Source: Porphyridium purpureum
Lineage: Eukaryota; Rhodophyta; Bangiophyceae; Porphyridiales; Porphyridiaceae
Assembly (NCBI GenBank): GCA_008690995.1
Contig: VRMN01000002.1
Location: 1,860,001 to 1,924,000, forward strand
Reading direction: 5' to 3'
DNA length: 64,000 nucleotides
Both the position numbers and the translations under genes were made by a program. Below are positions 16,812-27,334 of this stretch, piece after piece. Position 1 is the stretch's first letter. Every line of letters begins with the position of its first letter. The notes below the pieces were generated by a model that saw nothing but the letters and a program-made list of their open reading frames with translations, was not told the origin of the DNA and searched no databases.

Positions 16812-17276
16812 ATGGAGCGACTCTCCGGGTGGTTCACGGAGCTGCAGAACGACTATGAAGACGCAAAGTACTGGGCGGAGCACTACCTGGGTGTGGTCGA
16901 GGACGAGACGCTGCTGGAGAACACTATCCAAAACGAGTCGTCGTTGACGCGCGAGGAGGCGCTGAGGCTCTGGGAGCAGGGCTGCGCGAGCTCCGGATCT
17001 GCGAATTGCAAGGAGCGGGAAGCAATGGCCAAGCGACAGAGCAGAATGGGCGACGCCGCCATAGTCAAGAACGAGAGCGCGCAGTTCCGGTTTACAAAGC
17101 AGCAGGTGAATGATCAGAGACACAACGAGTTTATGAACGCTGAGGAGAACGAAATCTTTAACTTTAACTATGATTCGGACCAGAAGAGCGAGGGTGGAAG
17201 CTCGACAACGTCGCTGTCCGAGCAGCGCAGACGCAACGTCAAGTTCAACGAGACAGTGACTATTTTCCGATTTTAG
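16812..17276 (+). CDS. Small acidic hypothetical protein with RVxF-like motif
   Basis: 154-aa protein, not recognised. ATG 16812 follows a short leader. The N-terminal 70 residues are predicted helical and acidic (WFTELQNDYEDAKYWAEHY). The middle is charged and polar; near the C-terminus the segment RRNVKFNE fits the [RK]-x-V-x-F docking motif for protein phosphatase 1. No membrane segment or signal peptide. Codon use and the long uninterrupted frame argue for a true gene. A role as a PP1-binding regulator is only a guess from the motif, which is short and frequent by chance. It converges on the NIPA-type gene. Confidence 0.6.
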   Translation: MERLSGWFTELQNDYEDAKYWAEHYLGVVEDETLLENTIQNESSLTREEALRLWEQGCASSGSANCKEREAMAKRQSRMGDAAIVKNESAQFRFTKQQVNDQRHNEFMNAEENEIFNFNYDSDQKSEGGSSTTSLSEQRRRNVKFNETVTIFRF

Positions 17277-17786
17277 CTCTTCCGTTGAGGCTGTGACTCC
17301 ATGCGCTCGAGGGACAAGAAAGAAAAGGCTTGAACTCGGAACATGTTGATAACTTATGTATTAATCAGAAAGAAAGAAAAAAAAAGATGCGTCATAACTC
17401 CGCCGTTGGTCTCGCTCGCTGAATGGACCATAGGATAAAGAGCATCCATTAGGAACAATAAATGCACTCGTTTGCCCGGCAAGAATTGTTGAGGCGCAGA
17501 GGACAGGCCGAAAACCAAAGCCTTGTAATGTGAGCGTCTCTGCACAATATCTAGAAAGGGAACGCGCCCACGGCTTCAGCATCTTTTCAAGTGACACACT
17601 TTTGCATTACGCGCGCTCGTGAGCGACGGCAAGGTGCTCGCTCACGCAGCCCCAAGCAACATTGACGCGTTCCGTTAATCGCCTGATCCATTGCGCACCA
17701 CGGCGCAGTCATCCCACTGGGCTCGGATCCAGTGTCTGGAACAGAAACAGCGGATGCAAGAAGTGAAGGCCCAAACTTATTCGACT
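17277..17786. other. Convergent intergenic region
   Basis: 3' ends of the acidic-protein gene and the NIPA-type gene. A/G-rich tract near 17368-17386. No gene seen. Confidence 0.5.
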
Positions 17787-19574
17787 TTATACACTTTGCT
17801 TACTATCTCCTTTGACCACTGTGCCTACCTTTCTGTCATGGCGTTTGCTGAGTAGCACCACACCGGACACATTGACAATCACGCCCAGTGCAAAGACGAA
17901 TGATCGGCCATGGCTCAAGTTGCTAAATTCGTCAAAGAAAATGCCACCGCATAGCATGCTTTGAAGGCTCCAGATAACCTCAATCACGGGCACAATGAAG
18001 AGCGCGTCGTACTCGCCGAGCAATCCATTCAGCGTGTACACCCAAAATAGGCCCAATGAGCACCACCCGCACAGCAAGCCCCACAGGCCCGGGTTGGAAA
18101 GCTGGTGGGAGCCCTGCGCGAGAATCAGCATGCAAGCCTTCGAAAGAAATACAGAGTGAACGCACAGTATGCAACCTGCTGCCGCATGCAGTAATCCCAC
18201 GCGATTCACGAGCGTTTGACTCACGTGCTCACGCCCACCAGCGCGTATGACTTTTCCCATGGCGCGTTGTCTTGCAAGCGTGAGCAAAAAGACGCTCACC
18301 GCGACCACGTATAAATAAGTTTGGAACGGGGCCCGCATAAACAGGCGCTGGAATTCGAGCAGAGAAATATGCTTGTAGCCACGATGATTAGCGCTGAACA
18401 CGGTCATAATATTGCCCGTGGCGATCATCACCAGGGGAAATGCATCCTTTGACAGCTGCAGCCGCTCGCCCAAAATTGTGGTCGCGAACACAAGATTGGA
18501 TACTAGCGCCATGGAGCTGAGCGGTGCCATGAGCGACTGCGCGGCAAATCGCAAGCCAAGCACGTTCATTGAACCTCCTAGCGAGTTCAAACCGTACCCG
18601 AGAAACCAGGCAAAGCGCGACCGGTTCTTGCTTCCCTTGCGATTGAACATGGTTTCTCTCAAATTATTGTAGGCATGATGGCTCGACCCCGACGTCTTTT
18701 CGAACACTAGATGCGAGAGACGGATCAGATTCATACCTAGGCCACACAACGAGTAGCCAATGGTGCCACACAGCACACCTAGTGTCCATGCCGGAATCGA
18801 TAGCCCCGCAATTTTGAGCGCGGGTGCAGTCCATTCTTCGCTCGCCTGGTGGCGGCGATGCCGCGCCACGCTATCTTTTCTGCTGCTTCCAGAAGGGCCG
18901 CTGGCACTAAGCACTGCGTCCTCGACCACGTCGTCGTTTTCTCCGCCCTGTTCCCCCTGCGAGTCGGCCTGCGCAAGCTGGTCGCGCCGCTCTTCAATCT
19001 CATTATGCATGTCGACCGAATCGCCTTCATCGCGGACTCGTTCAGATCGGTCCTGCTTCTGAGGATCGTCAAGATTCGCAGCGAGATCATGAGCCTCCGG
19101 ATCCACTTCGTGCTTCACGGGCCGGCCCTCATCGACGACAAGCCCTGGGCGGAACTCGTCGCTCTCGCTCTGGTTGGCCCGCGGCTGCGCACCCCCGTCC
19201 GACGACACAACCGCATGGCCAGATGGACGCAACATGCTTTCATCAATTTCGCTCGGCATCGACCCATTTCTCAGCGCTCCTACATCGCGCATGGGCGCGG
19301 CGCCGTCCTCCTCTCCTGTCACTTTGTCATGCTGCTCCGGCTGCTCCGGCTGCTGCAGTTTCTCTGGTCGCTCGGGCCGCTCGGGCCGCTCGGGCCGCTC
19401 CGGCCGCTGAGGGTCAAAGTGCAACGCGGGCGCCGCGTACACGCAAGCGAGGCATGCGCCTGCTCTCCTTCTGGTCCCTTGATAACGCGCAGACTGCTGA
19501 TCGCGGGCGGTCCATACGATCGCACAGAGCACCAGCAGGCCTATCCCAATCCGCGCACTGCTGCGGGGCTTCAT
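17787..19574 (-). CDS. NIPA-type (DUF803) membrane transporter
   Basis: 595-aa multi-pass membrane protein. After an N-terminal hydrophobic segment (IGIGLLVLCAIVW, signal anchor) comes a long acidic, disordered extension containing R-P-E repeats. The membrane domain starts around residue 265 and resembles NIPA magnesium transporters: FLGYGLNSLGGSMNVLGLRFAAQ, the LAPLSSMALVSNLVFA-type helix pair, ILGERLQLSKDAFPLVMIATGN, and later FIVPVIEVIWSLQSMLCGGIFFDEF. About nine helices are visible. ATG 19574 is chosen since it places the hydrophobic anchor at the N-terminus; the open frame upstream has no conserved content. The transported ion is not certain; magnesium is known for several family members. 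Divergent from MMAB with 268 bp between. Confidence 0.75.
   Translation of the reverse strand: MKPRSSARIGIGLLVLCAIVWTARDQQSARYQGTRRRAGACLACVYAAPALHFDPQRPERPERPERPERPEKLQQPEQPEQHDKVTGEEDGAAPMRDVGALRNGSMPSEIDESMLRPSGHAVVSSDGGAQPRANQSESDEFRPGLVVDEGRPVKHEVDPEAHDLAANLDDPQKQDRSERVRDEGDSVDMHNEIEERRDQLAQADSQGEQGGENDDVVEDAVLSASGPSGSSRKDSVARHRRHQASEEWTAPALKIAGLSIPAWTLGVLCGTIGYSLCGLGMNLIRLSHLVFEKTSGSSHHAYNNLRETMFNRKGSKNRSRFAWFLGYGLNSLGGSMNVLGLRFAAQSLMAPLSSMALVSNLVFATTILGERLQLSKDAFPLVMIATGNIMTVFSANHRGYKHISLLEFQRLFMRAPFQTYLYVVAVSVFLLTLARQRAMGKVIRAGGREHVSQTLVNRVGLLHAAAGCILCVHSVFLSKACMLILAQGSHQLSNPGLWGLLCGWCSLGLFWVYTLNGLLGEYDALFIVPVIEVIWSLQSMLCGGIFFDEFSNLSHGRSFVFALGVIVNVSGVVLLSKRHDRKVGTVVKGDSKQSV
19340..19410. 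repeat. Coding minisatellite (RPE units) in NIPA-type gene
   Basis: Tandem GGGCCGCTC-type 9-bp units (minus strand encodes repeated Arg-Pro-Glu) and adjacent GGCTGCTCC units. Perfect adjacent copies suggest recent slippage in a disordered linker. Confidence 0.8.
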
Positions 19575-19842
19575 TGCTCCAGCACGGGAGTCGGCAGAAG
19601 CACCTTCATGAACAGCACATACATAGGCACTGCGTCCCCTCCCTCCTTCTATCTTTGTCTCACCCTTACTGTATGCGCTGATCTCCACGGTTCACTTTCC
19701 TCGCGTTCGGATGTGCGCCGTGACTCAGAAGTGCGCGATTTGACCGCACGAAGTTTGAAGTGGAGGACGGCGATTGAACAGCAGATTGTTTTGATTGAGC
19801 CGTGACAGCGTGCCTGCCTGCGACTGCACTGGGCCAACAAGG

Positions 19843-20912
19843 ATGAAGATTTACACGCGCACCGGCGATGATGGAACGACCAGTTTGTTCAACGGGCTGC
19901 GCGTGCCCAAGAATGAGCCGCACGTCGACGCTTAGTACGTTTTTCAGGTTCTGATCCAGTGTTTTCCCCTCTCCGTCTCTCGGTCGTTCGCGTAGAAGTG
20001 CGCGTGGACGGCGACGATGCCACTGCCAGAATGAGTCGCTAGTTCCCTGGGACGTTCAGTCACGCCTGTGCGCAGCGCTGTTCGGCCTGGAAACATGGCG
20101 CGGGTGGTTTGTCTGGGTGGAGGAGTTGCTAACAGAATCCTGCTTGATTTTCAAATTCGATATGGGATCGCTAACGGAACGTTCACACGCGGTGCCATTT
20201 ATTGCAACGTGTATGTCTCAGTGGAACCGTGGATGAGCTCAACTCGACGCTTGGACTCGCGGCGTCGCTGTTAGCTCCGGAGCTGGACAGCAACGCACGC
20301 ACGCCCACGCAGAAAGAGTCACTGGAATCCAGTCTCAAGCAAATTCGGTACATTCAGAATCGACTGTTTGACCTTGGGGCGCATTTGGCGACGCCACTGA
20401 CCAGCTCGGATGCAGAATCGATCGCCAGGACCGGCTTCAAGGACGCGGTTAGTGAGCTGCTTGAAAAATGGATGGACGCCATGGACGCAGATCTCCCCAA
20501 GCTGACGACTTTCATTGTGCCTGGAGGTCATGCTGCAGCGTCGGCACTCCACATGGCCCGCACCATTTGCCGTCGAGCAGAGGTACGTTTTTCTTGTAGC
20601 ACAGCTCTACGATGTTTGAACGGGGAAGATCCCATGGGAACCAAAACGACGTGGACGCTAACTTGCTCTTGCCAAATTTTGTTCTGGTCCTTTTCTTCTT
20701 CCTTTCTTTCGGCTCCATGATGGTTCTTTGCTCTGCGTGCGTGCACTGCACCGCAGCGTCAGATGGTGCCGCTGCTGGAGCAAGGAGACCTTTGCGGCGC
20801 CGGGTACAAGTTTATGAACCGACTGTCTGACTATTTGTTCATGGTCTCGCGTCATGTGAACATTCTCACAGGTGACCGAGACGTGCTGTGGTCAAAGGAC
20901 ACGACGGTCTAA
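19843..20912 (+). CDS. MMAB: Cob(I)alamin adenosyltransferase, three exons
   Basis: PduO/MMAB-type enzyme that adenosylates cob(I)alamin to make adenosylcobalamin, the cofactor of methylmalonyl-CoA mutase. Exons: 19843-19934, 20222-20582, 20757-20912 (202 aa). Exon 1 encodes MKIYTRTGDDGTTSLFNG then RVPKNEPHVDA; the split codon restores Tyr of the AYGTVDELNS motif. Exon 2 ends MARTICRRAE, exon 3 begins RQMVPLLEQ and contains FMNRLSDYLFMVSRHVN, the conserved C-terminal ATP/cobalamin motif. Introns are 286 and 174 bp, GT-AG, and both start with the identical 11 nt GTACGTTTTTC. No mitochondrial presequence precedes MKIYTRTG, so an upstream exon or a different location is possible. It implies that the alga uses vitamin B12 in an adenosylcobalamin enzyme. 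Confidence 0.93.
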
Positions 20913-22326
20913 GGTTTCTCGCACCAGAGGACAAGGCGTAATTCTTGGGTAGCCCATGATTCAAGGCAAGAGACAACGAGCACGACATACCGGTGACACG
21001 TCATGGGCGATCAAACCCCGGCGTGAGACCGAGTTGCGGCGCGCGTGCAATGCTTGGGTGTCGACGAAGGGGCCCATCAACGCAGTTGCGTTCTACTGGC
21101 CGGCCCGGAAGCGACTTGATTGGATTGGGGCAAGCCTGGAGTCATCTTCTCGGCTGCCGCTCGCGTCACAAACGTGTACGCGTGGCGGGGCAGAATCATG
21201 CTAAGTAAGAATTACGAAAACATCTTGAGGAAGCACAAAAGTCAGTGGGTTTAGCGCGCGTATCTAGTTTGCGACGTCAGGCGCGCATCCACGTAGGTTT
21301 CGAAATGGCTGCACCAAACCGCTCTCGCGCGTCCGGCTTCACGTGGTGATATCGCGTGGATGTTTGCTGCGTGCGCGCCGCAGGAGTCATGCGAATGCTG
21401 CCGACCTGAACGCTAGCTGGCGTGGTGTTGATCCGAGCAGACCCGCGTATGTCCTGCCGGAATTCCATTGCAACAGGTAACGCACCGGCCTTGTCCGTGT
21501 CCTACTCTGATCTGTCTTTGTCGGAAAGGTTGCGCGCGGCCAGTGAAACCAAACGAAGAAAGCAAACCACGGGCGGAACAAAAAGCCCCTAAAGAATTCA
21601 AACTTTTGAACGCCTCCATATCAAAACCGGTTGTTTTTGGAACTAGCCCGCACATCTCATACGCTGGCGCGGCCATTTTCAATAGTGATCGATCGAGCGT
21701 GGAGCTTGCTTTGCGCGTCCCGGTGGACCCTGTCAAAACAGGGCCATTGTGATAGTGTACAGTAGATTAGGTACAGTGGAATTGAGGAAAAAAAGAACGG
21801 CGTGAGTAGCCGCTCTGATTTAATTGCCACCTTTTCATGAAAAACAAGCGCGCGGTGAGAGGAGCGATGCAGATACCTAGGAAACGGAGCTGGTTGTAGT
21901 ATGGTGCGTGTGTGTTTGTCTATGAGGATGAATGCGTGTGTGTATGTGTGATAGGGAAAGGAGTAACTAGGTGTGACTGTCGGCAGTCCACGTGGGTGCG
22001 TGGGTTTTGTGGCGGCTGGTGGTGTCGTGTGTGTGCCAGTCTGACGTGGTGAAGGCACTTCCGGACCTTTCTGTGTCTCTCTCTCTCTTGCAGGTGCTCT
22101 GTCGATCCTGTGGAAAACGTGGTCGGTATCGATAGCGAGCGCAGCGGCGGGCATAAAAGGGGACCGCAGGCTTCGGTCGCTGTTGGCACGTGGCGAGAAG
22201 GGTATCGCAAGACACAAGGCAGAAGAAGATTCGACGCATGTTGCAAGAAGAGATTGAAGAGAGAGAGAAGATCCGCTCAAGAAACAGAGAGGAGAAAGGA
22301 GAAAGCGCAAAGTCGAGACAAGCACG
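20913..22326. other. Gene-poor region with one unresolved minus-strand candidate
   Basis: Two GTACAGT copies at 21757-21763 and 21771-21777. On the minus strand an ATG at 21676 in good context (GAAAATGGCC) starts MAAPAYEMCGLVPKTTGFD, and a second open segment ends at 21277 (SKPTWMRA); together they could be a small two-exon gene, but no family was recognised and splice sites are not certain. TG/CT-rich sequence lies at 21900-22095. Confidence 0.3.
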
Positions 22327-24165
22327 ATGAGGAGGGTTCGACCGGGCCTGGCGCTTGCCGTACTGGCCACCTTCGTGGGCGCTGCGGTATTGGTGCAGTC
22401 GCTCGATTTCCCCACAACGGCGTTGAGTTTTGAGTGGGAAGATGATATCGAGCCAGTCGTCAATGTCAACTATGCCGCGACCGCGCTGGAGCTGTCGCCG
22501 GACGAGACGTACGCTATTATTGTGGGTACCGTGACCGGACGTGCCAAGGATGGAATTAAGGAGCCGCTGCTACAAGACGACCAGATTGCATCGCAGATCG
22601 ACAGGAACACGCGCGACGATATTGTCGTGCACAAGCGCATGCTTGATGGCACGGCGACCGAGTGGTCGTTCCGAACAGGCTCCGTCATCGACGACGTGGC
22701 GAACGCTGTGCTCTTTGTGAACAATAAGATTTACATTGCGGGAGGCATGGGTTCTGCAGGAGGCAAGACATCCGCGGGCAACAAGGACGCGTTCCTCATG
22801 CGCGTGTCGCTTGATGGTGAACGCGAGGAAATGTGGTATTGGGGAGGTCGAGGAGACGACGCCGTGGTGGACATGGTCGCGGACGGCGGTTTCATCTACA
22901 TGGTCGGATACTCGCGCGCTGGACTGACGGCGAACGACCCGGTGTTCGGTGGTAGCGATGGCTTTGTGATTAAGTTCAACGTGGCCACGGGCTCATCGCA
23001 GTTTGTGCAGAGTGGTTTTGAACCCTCGGACGAATTCAAGTCGGTCGCGTTCAAGGATGGCAAGCTGTACATCGGTGCGGAGTATGATAAGCCGCTTAGC
23101 GATCTCACATCAGGAACTGCGCAGATCATTGAAATCGGGCAAATTGGTGTTGCCGTGTACAACGCAGACACGCTCGCGCTCGAGTCGTCCAAACTGGAGG
23201 ATGGATATTCGCAGGAGTTCCTGGTCGGGCTTGGTGTCGACCCCTCTGGCCGTAACGGCGTGTACACGTGCGGTACGACCATTATCAAGGCCGTGTACAC
23301 CAAGGAGGACTTTTCCGTTCGCCGCTATGCAGATTCGACGCTCGCGGAAACGATGGAGCGCAAGATCATAGACAGCCGTGTGGATTCCGGCACGCTGAAC
23401 GGTGGCCGCGACGTGGTGACCCACTGCATGATGACATCGTCTGGAAATCTGGTCGTGCTCGGCGTGTCTGACGGCGTGCTGGTGGACGGTGTTCCCGGAC
23501 AGCGCTACGCCGATGGCTCTGTCGTTGTTATGGTGTTCAACCCGTCTGGCGAACAGGTTTTTGTCTCGCAGACACTGGTGGATACAAGCGCAGGCGAGCA
23601 GCCGGACATTGACAGCGCGCCGACCATGGCAAAGCTAACAAGAAATGGAAACTTGGTGATCGCGGGCAGCACCAAGAACAACCTGCGCCGCTCCACTATG
23701 GTGCTTGGTGGACTTCAGCTTTCGCAAGCTGCGCTGGCACAATACCCGGCACCAGTGGGGCCCGAACCAATTGTATCGCCACCGGTTGAGACTGAGGCCC
23801 CGGCACAGAGCCAGGCGCCCGCTCCAGCGCCCGTTCCGTCGGACCAGGTGATTGACGGGGCGAGCGGCCAGGACGAGACCACAGTTGACGGGCAGTCAGG
23901 GGCGGACTCACCTTCAGGTAGCTCACCAGACCAAGCGGCGGCCCCTAGTGGAGGTACAAGCATGGTCCTGATCATTGCCGCAGCTGTCGGCGGCTTGGTC
24001 GCTCTGGTCGGCGTTATAGCGGTGTTCATTGTTGTACGTCGTCGCGCGGCGGCCGCGCATGTCGACCCAACCATGCCAAGCGACGGGCTTGTTCGCCGCC
24101 GCACCACGGGAAAGATGGAGACCATCGACCTGGAGCGCGGCCGCAACAGCGCCATGCCCATGTAA
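22327..24165 (+). CDS. Type I membrane protein with extracellular beta-repeat domain
   Basis: 612-aa protein. Residues 1-25 form a signal peptide (RPGLALAVLATFVGAAVLVQS). The large extracellular part (about 40-460) has recurring blade-like units, for example IYIAGGMGSAGG, FIYMVGYSRAG, LYIGAEYDKP and NLVIAGSTKN, typical of beta-propeller/SBBP-type repeats. A Pro/Ala/Gln-rich mucin-like stalk (about 480-540) follows, then one membrane helix (MVLIIAAAVGGLVALVGVIAVFIVV) and a basic cytoplasmic tail rich in Arg. ATG 22327 is the first in frame after an A/G-rich leader. Likely a cell-surface or endomembrane receptor or matrix-contact protein; no specific family or ligand is recognised. Confidence 0.75.
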   Translation: MRRVRPGLALAVLATFVGAAVLVQSLDFPTTALSFEWEDDIEPVVNVNYAATALELSPDETYAIIVGTVTGRAKDGIKEPLLQDDQIASQIDRNTRDDIVVHKRMLDGTATEWSFRTGSVIDDVANAVLFVNNKIYIAGGMGSAGGKTSAGNKDAFLMRVSLDGEREEMWYWGGRGDDAVVDMVADGGFIYMVGYSRAGLTANDPVFGGSDGFVIKFNVATGSSQFVQSGFEPSDEFKSVAFKDGKLYIGAEYDKPLSDLTSGTAQIIEIGQIGVAVYNADTLALESSKLEDGYSQEFLVGLGVDPSGRNGVYTCGTTIIKAVYTKEDFSVRRYADSTLAETMERKIIDSRVDSGTLNGGRDVVTHCMMTSSGNLVVLGVSDGVLVDGVPGQRYADGSVVVMVFNPSGEQVFVSQTLVDTSAGEQPDIDSAPTMAKLTRNGNLVIAGSTKNNLRRSTMVLGGLQLSQAALAQYPAPVGPEPIVSPPVETEAPAQSQAPAPAPVPSDQVIDGASGQDETTVDGQSGADSPSGSSPDQAAAPSGGTSMVLIIAAAVGGLVALVGVIAVFIVVRRRAAAAHVDPTMPSDGLVRRRTTGKMETIDLERGRNSAMPM

Positions 24166-25251
24166 GGCGCGGTGGTTGCGGTACCGCAAGTTTTCTACAT
24201 TGTCCATCATTTACTACTAAAACTAACTGTGATTGTTGCAAACCCGCTTCCGCCTGCGCAAAGCACCGCCTCCATCGCTTTTCTACTTTACGTTCCTCGC
24301 TGAAGCCTCGGAAAGGTACGCTCCCATCCGAGCATGCGCACGCGGGCCACTCTCGCGTCCGCCCGGCGCGGTGCTTGCGTGCCCGCCCTTGCAAGCCGCC
24401 CACATTACTGCCTACGGCGGCACCGCGTTGTGGCGGGTGATCACAGCGTTCCGTTCCCCGCTCGTCGCGTGCGCTCGACACCTTGCGCTTTTCACGTCCT
24501 ACTCAGCACGTGAATCGATGCGCTCCAAGGCGGACGCTTCACGACGCCGCCGACCAGCAAAGCCATTTCCGCGTGCGAATTCCATGCGCACACACACACA
24601 CGTACACACAGCCTGCTGACTTGACGGGTGACGGTGGATTCAATCCTGCCGACAGGACGCGCTGGGTCGAACCACGTTTCGGCTCAACGAGCGATGTTGC
24701 TTCTGAATTTCGCCTTTTCTGTTATGAGCTGCGGATTTTTTGGGAAGCAGGTTCACCCGAAGAAACGGCACATGGAGAGGTGGATGCCTGCCACAATGGA
24801 AGCGGCAACCAGATTCATCGACCGACAGTGTGGGAGGAGTGGCGCGACGGGTTTATCGCATGTAGGAGAGGGGAAGGAGGGCGCGTGCGACTCATCGTAC
24901 GCAGACGCGAAGGGGAAATTAAACTGAGACTACCACAGTTACCACCACTGCGTGCGCGACGTCCGATCGTGCCCAAAGCAACAGCGCCAGACAGCTTCTA
25001 GGTGTACGCAAGAAAGGCCGCTGATGTTGAGCGGGCTTTGTGCGAGCGGGCTTTGTGCGTGCGTGCTTTTATATCTATGTACGCGGACCTAGGCTCGCAG
25101 TGAACAGAGCAAAGGTGTAACGCTACAAAAGGCGGCGGCGGAAGTTCTGTCGGAGCTGGTGGCGCGTGCAAGGGAACGAAGTGCAGACGGCTTGTTATTG
25201 ACCAGCACAAGACGCGGGGCGCTAGAAGAACCCACGGGAGATACGAGCACG
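24166..25251. other. Intergenic region with (CA)n microsatellite
   Basis: No supported gene. A short CA repeat lies at 24590-24607. Open frames at 24483-25001 overlap each other and show no domain. Confidence 0.4.
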
Positions 25252-25755
25252 ATGACGACATTTATGAAGAACCTATTGGGGAGCAAGAAGGGCTCGAACG
25301 CATCATTGCTTGAAGATCTTGCGGGCTCCGGTACCACTACTCCGAAACGGAGCAGCGGCGCTGGCAGTGGGCTAGGCAGCCGTGCGGGTTCGCTGTTCGC
25401 GCGCTCGTCAACAAGACAAGTCAAGCCGCCAATGGAGGCGACTTGGAACGGCCAGGTGGTGGCTTCCGGCAGCGACTATGAGGTTCTGGACGGGACATTC
25501 TACTTTGCGCGCTCTGCGCTGTTTGAAGAATTCTTTTCGCCGGGTGATTTCTCAAAGGATGACCCGAAGAAGGGCAAAGCGTCATACATGAACATCACGG
25601 TCGACGGCAAAGTACATTCAAATGCGGCGTTCTACTTTGCCGAGCCCACACCTTATGCGGCGAAAATCAAGGATATGGTTGCGTTCTGGAAGGGCGTACC
25701 CGTGACGCCCGCGGGAGAAAAGGACGAGCAAGATCTCGGAGACGTAGAGCTCTAA
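25252..25755 (+). CDS. DUF427 domain protein
   Basis: 167-aa protein with a Ser/Gly-rich N-terminal 60 residues and then a complete DUF427 domain: ATWNGQVVASGSDYEVLDG, FYFARSAL, KASYMNITVDGKV, NAAFYFAEPTPYAAKIKDMV and FWKGV. DUF427 proteins are common in bacteria, fungi and algae; function is unknown. ATG 25252 is chosen because sequence further upstream in frame has no start context or conserved content. The basic, Ser-rich leader (MKNLLGSKKGSNASLL) could be an organelle signal. Ends 27 bp from the stop of the convergent PRL1 gene. Confidence 0.83.
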   Translation: MTTFMKNLLGSKKGSNASLLEDLAGSGTTTPKRSSGAGSGLGSRAGSLFARSSTRQVKPPMEATWNGQVVASGSDYEVLDGTFYFARSALFEEFFSPGDFSKDDPKKGKASYMNITVDGKVHSNAAFYFAEPTPYAAKIKDMVAFWKGVPVTPAGEKDEQDLGDVEL

Positions 25756-25781
25756 TGTTACATCCATTATACTCAGTGCCA

Positions 25782-27137
25782 TTAAACTTGACGAAACATC
25801 TTAATGGAGCTGTCGCCCTCACCGGTGATCAGCCTCGTGCCGCTCATATCAAATGCAGTCGCAAACACAGAAGCTTCGGCGTCCAAGGAACCCGACTGCG
25901 CGGGACAGCGCCACTCCTGAAATTGCTTGGCTGACATGTAGTCAAAGAAGCGCAGCTGGCCCTTGTCTGAACCGGAAACCAGCACACCGTCCGCGTTGAC
26001 AGCCAGCGCATTAATAATTTCGCCCCCCGTTTCAAAATTGCGAAGGAGCTCGCCGCGCGGGAGACTCCAAGTCTTTGTTTGATCTGCTGAGCTCGACACG
26101 AAAGTGAACAACGCAGGGTGTCGCGCCAGCGCGCGAACGCCTTTCCTATGATGTGTAAGAGTTGTACGCGTCTTTGCAGCAGCTAGATCCCAAAGCCGCA
26201 CGGTCGCGTCTGCTGATGCCGAAATAAGCTCAGGCTCTTCCCTCTGTGCGATGAGGCCATTGACCTGCTCGCGGTGCCCTCCCAGAGTCAGGATTTCGGT
26301 TCGCGTGCGGATGTCCCACACACGCACCGCAGCGTCCCTGCCCGCTGTGGCCAGTACATCGAGGCTCGGGTGCAGCGCCATAGAGTAAACACCAGACAGA
26401 TGGCCGTGAAAGTGCCTTACCACTCGATTTGTCTCAAGGTCCCAGCACTTGACCATCTTGTCGTCACCAGCGGAGAACAAGTACGGGTGACGCTCCGAGC
26501 ACGCGAGAGCACGAACTGTTCCGATATGCCCCGCCAATGTTAACTTGAGCTTCCCACATGCCATATCCCACACCTTGATCGTGCGGTCTGCGCTGCCGCT
26601 CGCAAACCATTCATTGCTTGCGTCTACTGCGACGCTTCGCACCCACCCCAGGTGCCCACTGACCACACGGTACAACTTCCACTGCGCGTGTTCTATCTTA
26701 GGCCTGCGATTTGCTAGCGCCAGGGCTGAGCTCAATGCTTCCGATTCGAGCAATTCAGCGGATATGAGCGGTCCAATCTTTCTGACGTCGCGTCTCGTCT
26801 CGTTGAGTCCTGGCGCTGTAGTTTCTCTGCTTTGCACTGAGCGTTCAGAGGCTACCGGTACTAGGGGTTGTGCCAATGATGCCAGTGCATGGCCATTCCC
26901 CTCAAAGGACTGCCGGGTAGTTCTCGCCGGCTTTCTTGTACGAGGATACACAAGCCCATAGTCGAGCTCGAGCACGCGCTTGCGCAGCTGCGCGCAGGCC
27001 TCCAAGGCTGAACCGGTCTCGTTCTCACCGCCATGCTCAGTAGCATCGTGTTCGTCAAACAGGCGGGCCGCGAGAGCAGCGTTGGATTGCACCACGTCGC
27101 TGGCGCGGAACTCTGCCGGCGTGCTGGGTATACTCAT
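25782..27137 (-). CDS. PLRG1: PRL1/PLRG1 WD40 splicing factor
   Basis: WD40 protein of the Prp19-associated complex (NTC), needed for spliceosome activation. 451 aa from ATG 27137 ([10 protein letters not shown]); the frame upstream opens only with TTG. Residues about 1-145 are the variable N-terminal region. Seven WD repeats follow with near-identity to PRL1: [109 protein letters not shown] and a C-terminal [17 protein letters not shown]. The presence of a full NTC subunit fits an organism that still splices some introns, two of which are in this window's MMAB gene. Confidence 0.92.
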   Translation of the reverse strand: MSIPSTPAEFRASDVVQSNAALAARLFDEHDATEHGGENETGSALEACAQLRKRVLELDYGLVYPRTRKPARTTRQSFEGNGHALASLAQPLVPVASERSVQSRETTAPGLNETRRDVRKIGPLISAELLESEALSSALALANRRPKIEHAQWKLYRVVSGHLGWVRSVAVDASNEWFASGSADRTIKVWDMACGKLKLTLAGHIGTVRALACSERHPYLFSAGDDKMVKCWDLETNRVVRHFHGHLSGVYSMALHPSLDVLATAGRDAAVRVWDIRTRTEILTLGGHREQVNGLIAQREEPELISASADATVRLWDLAAAKTRTTLTHHRKGVRALARHPALFTFVSSSADQTKTWSLPRGELLRNFETGGEIINALAVNADGVLVSGSDKGQLRFFDYMSAKQFQEWRCPAQSGSLDAEASVFATAFDMSGTRLITGEGDSSIKMFRQV

Positions 27138-27334
27138 TGCCTCTTTCCGAGGTGCCCCCGCATAACATTGAACCAAACTTGAGGGTAGACGGTTTATCAG
27201 TTTTGCTTTAGAACGCGCCGTTTACGATCTGTAGTCGGTCACGGCGCCATTCATTGCAGTAGAGTGGCTGGTTTAAATGGTCTGTGTTTCCGCGTCGAGA
27301 GCGTTGTGCGGTGCGAAGACAGCGCATCCGAAAT

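Noticed and set aside
16365-17123. 252-codon minus-strand frame
   Set aside because: Mirror of the acidic-protein gene and of G/T-rich noncoding DNA; no domain.
24483-25001. 172-codon plus-strand frame over the CA repeat
   Set aside because: Encodes a His-Thr repeat from the microsatellite and no conserved motif.
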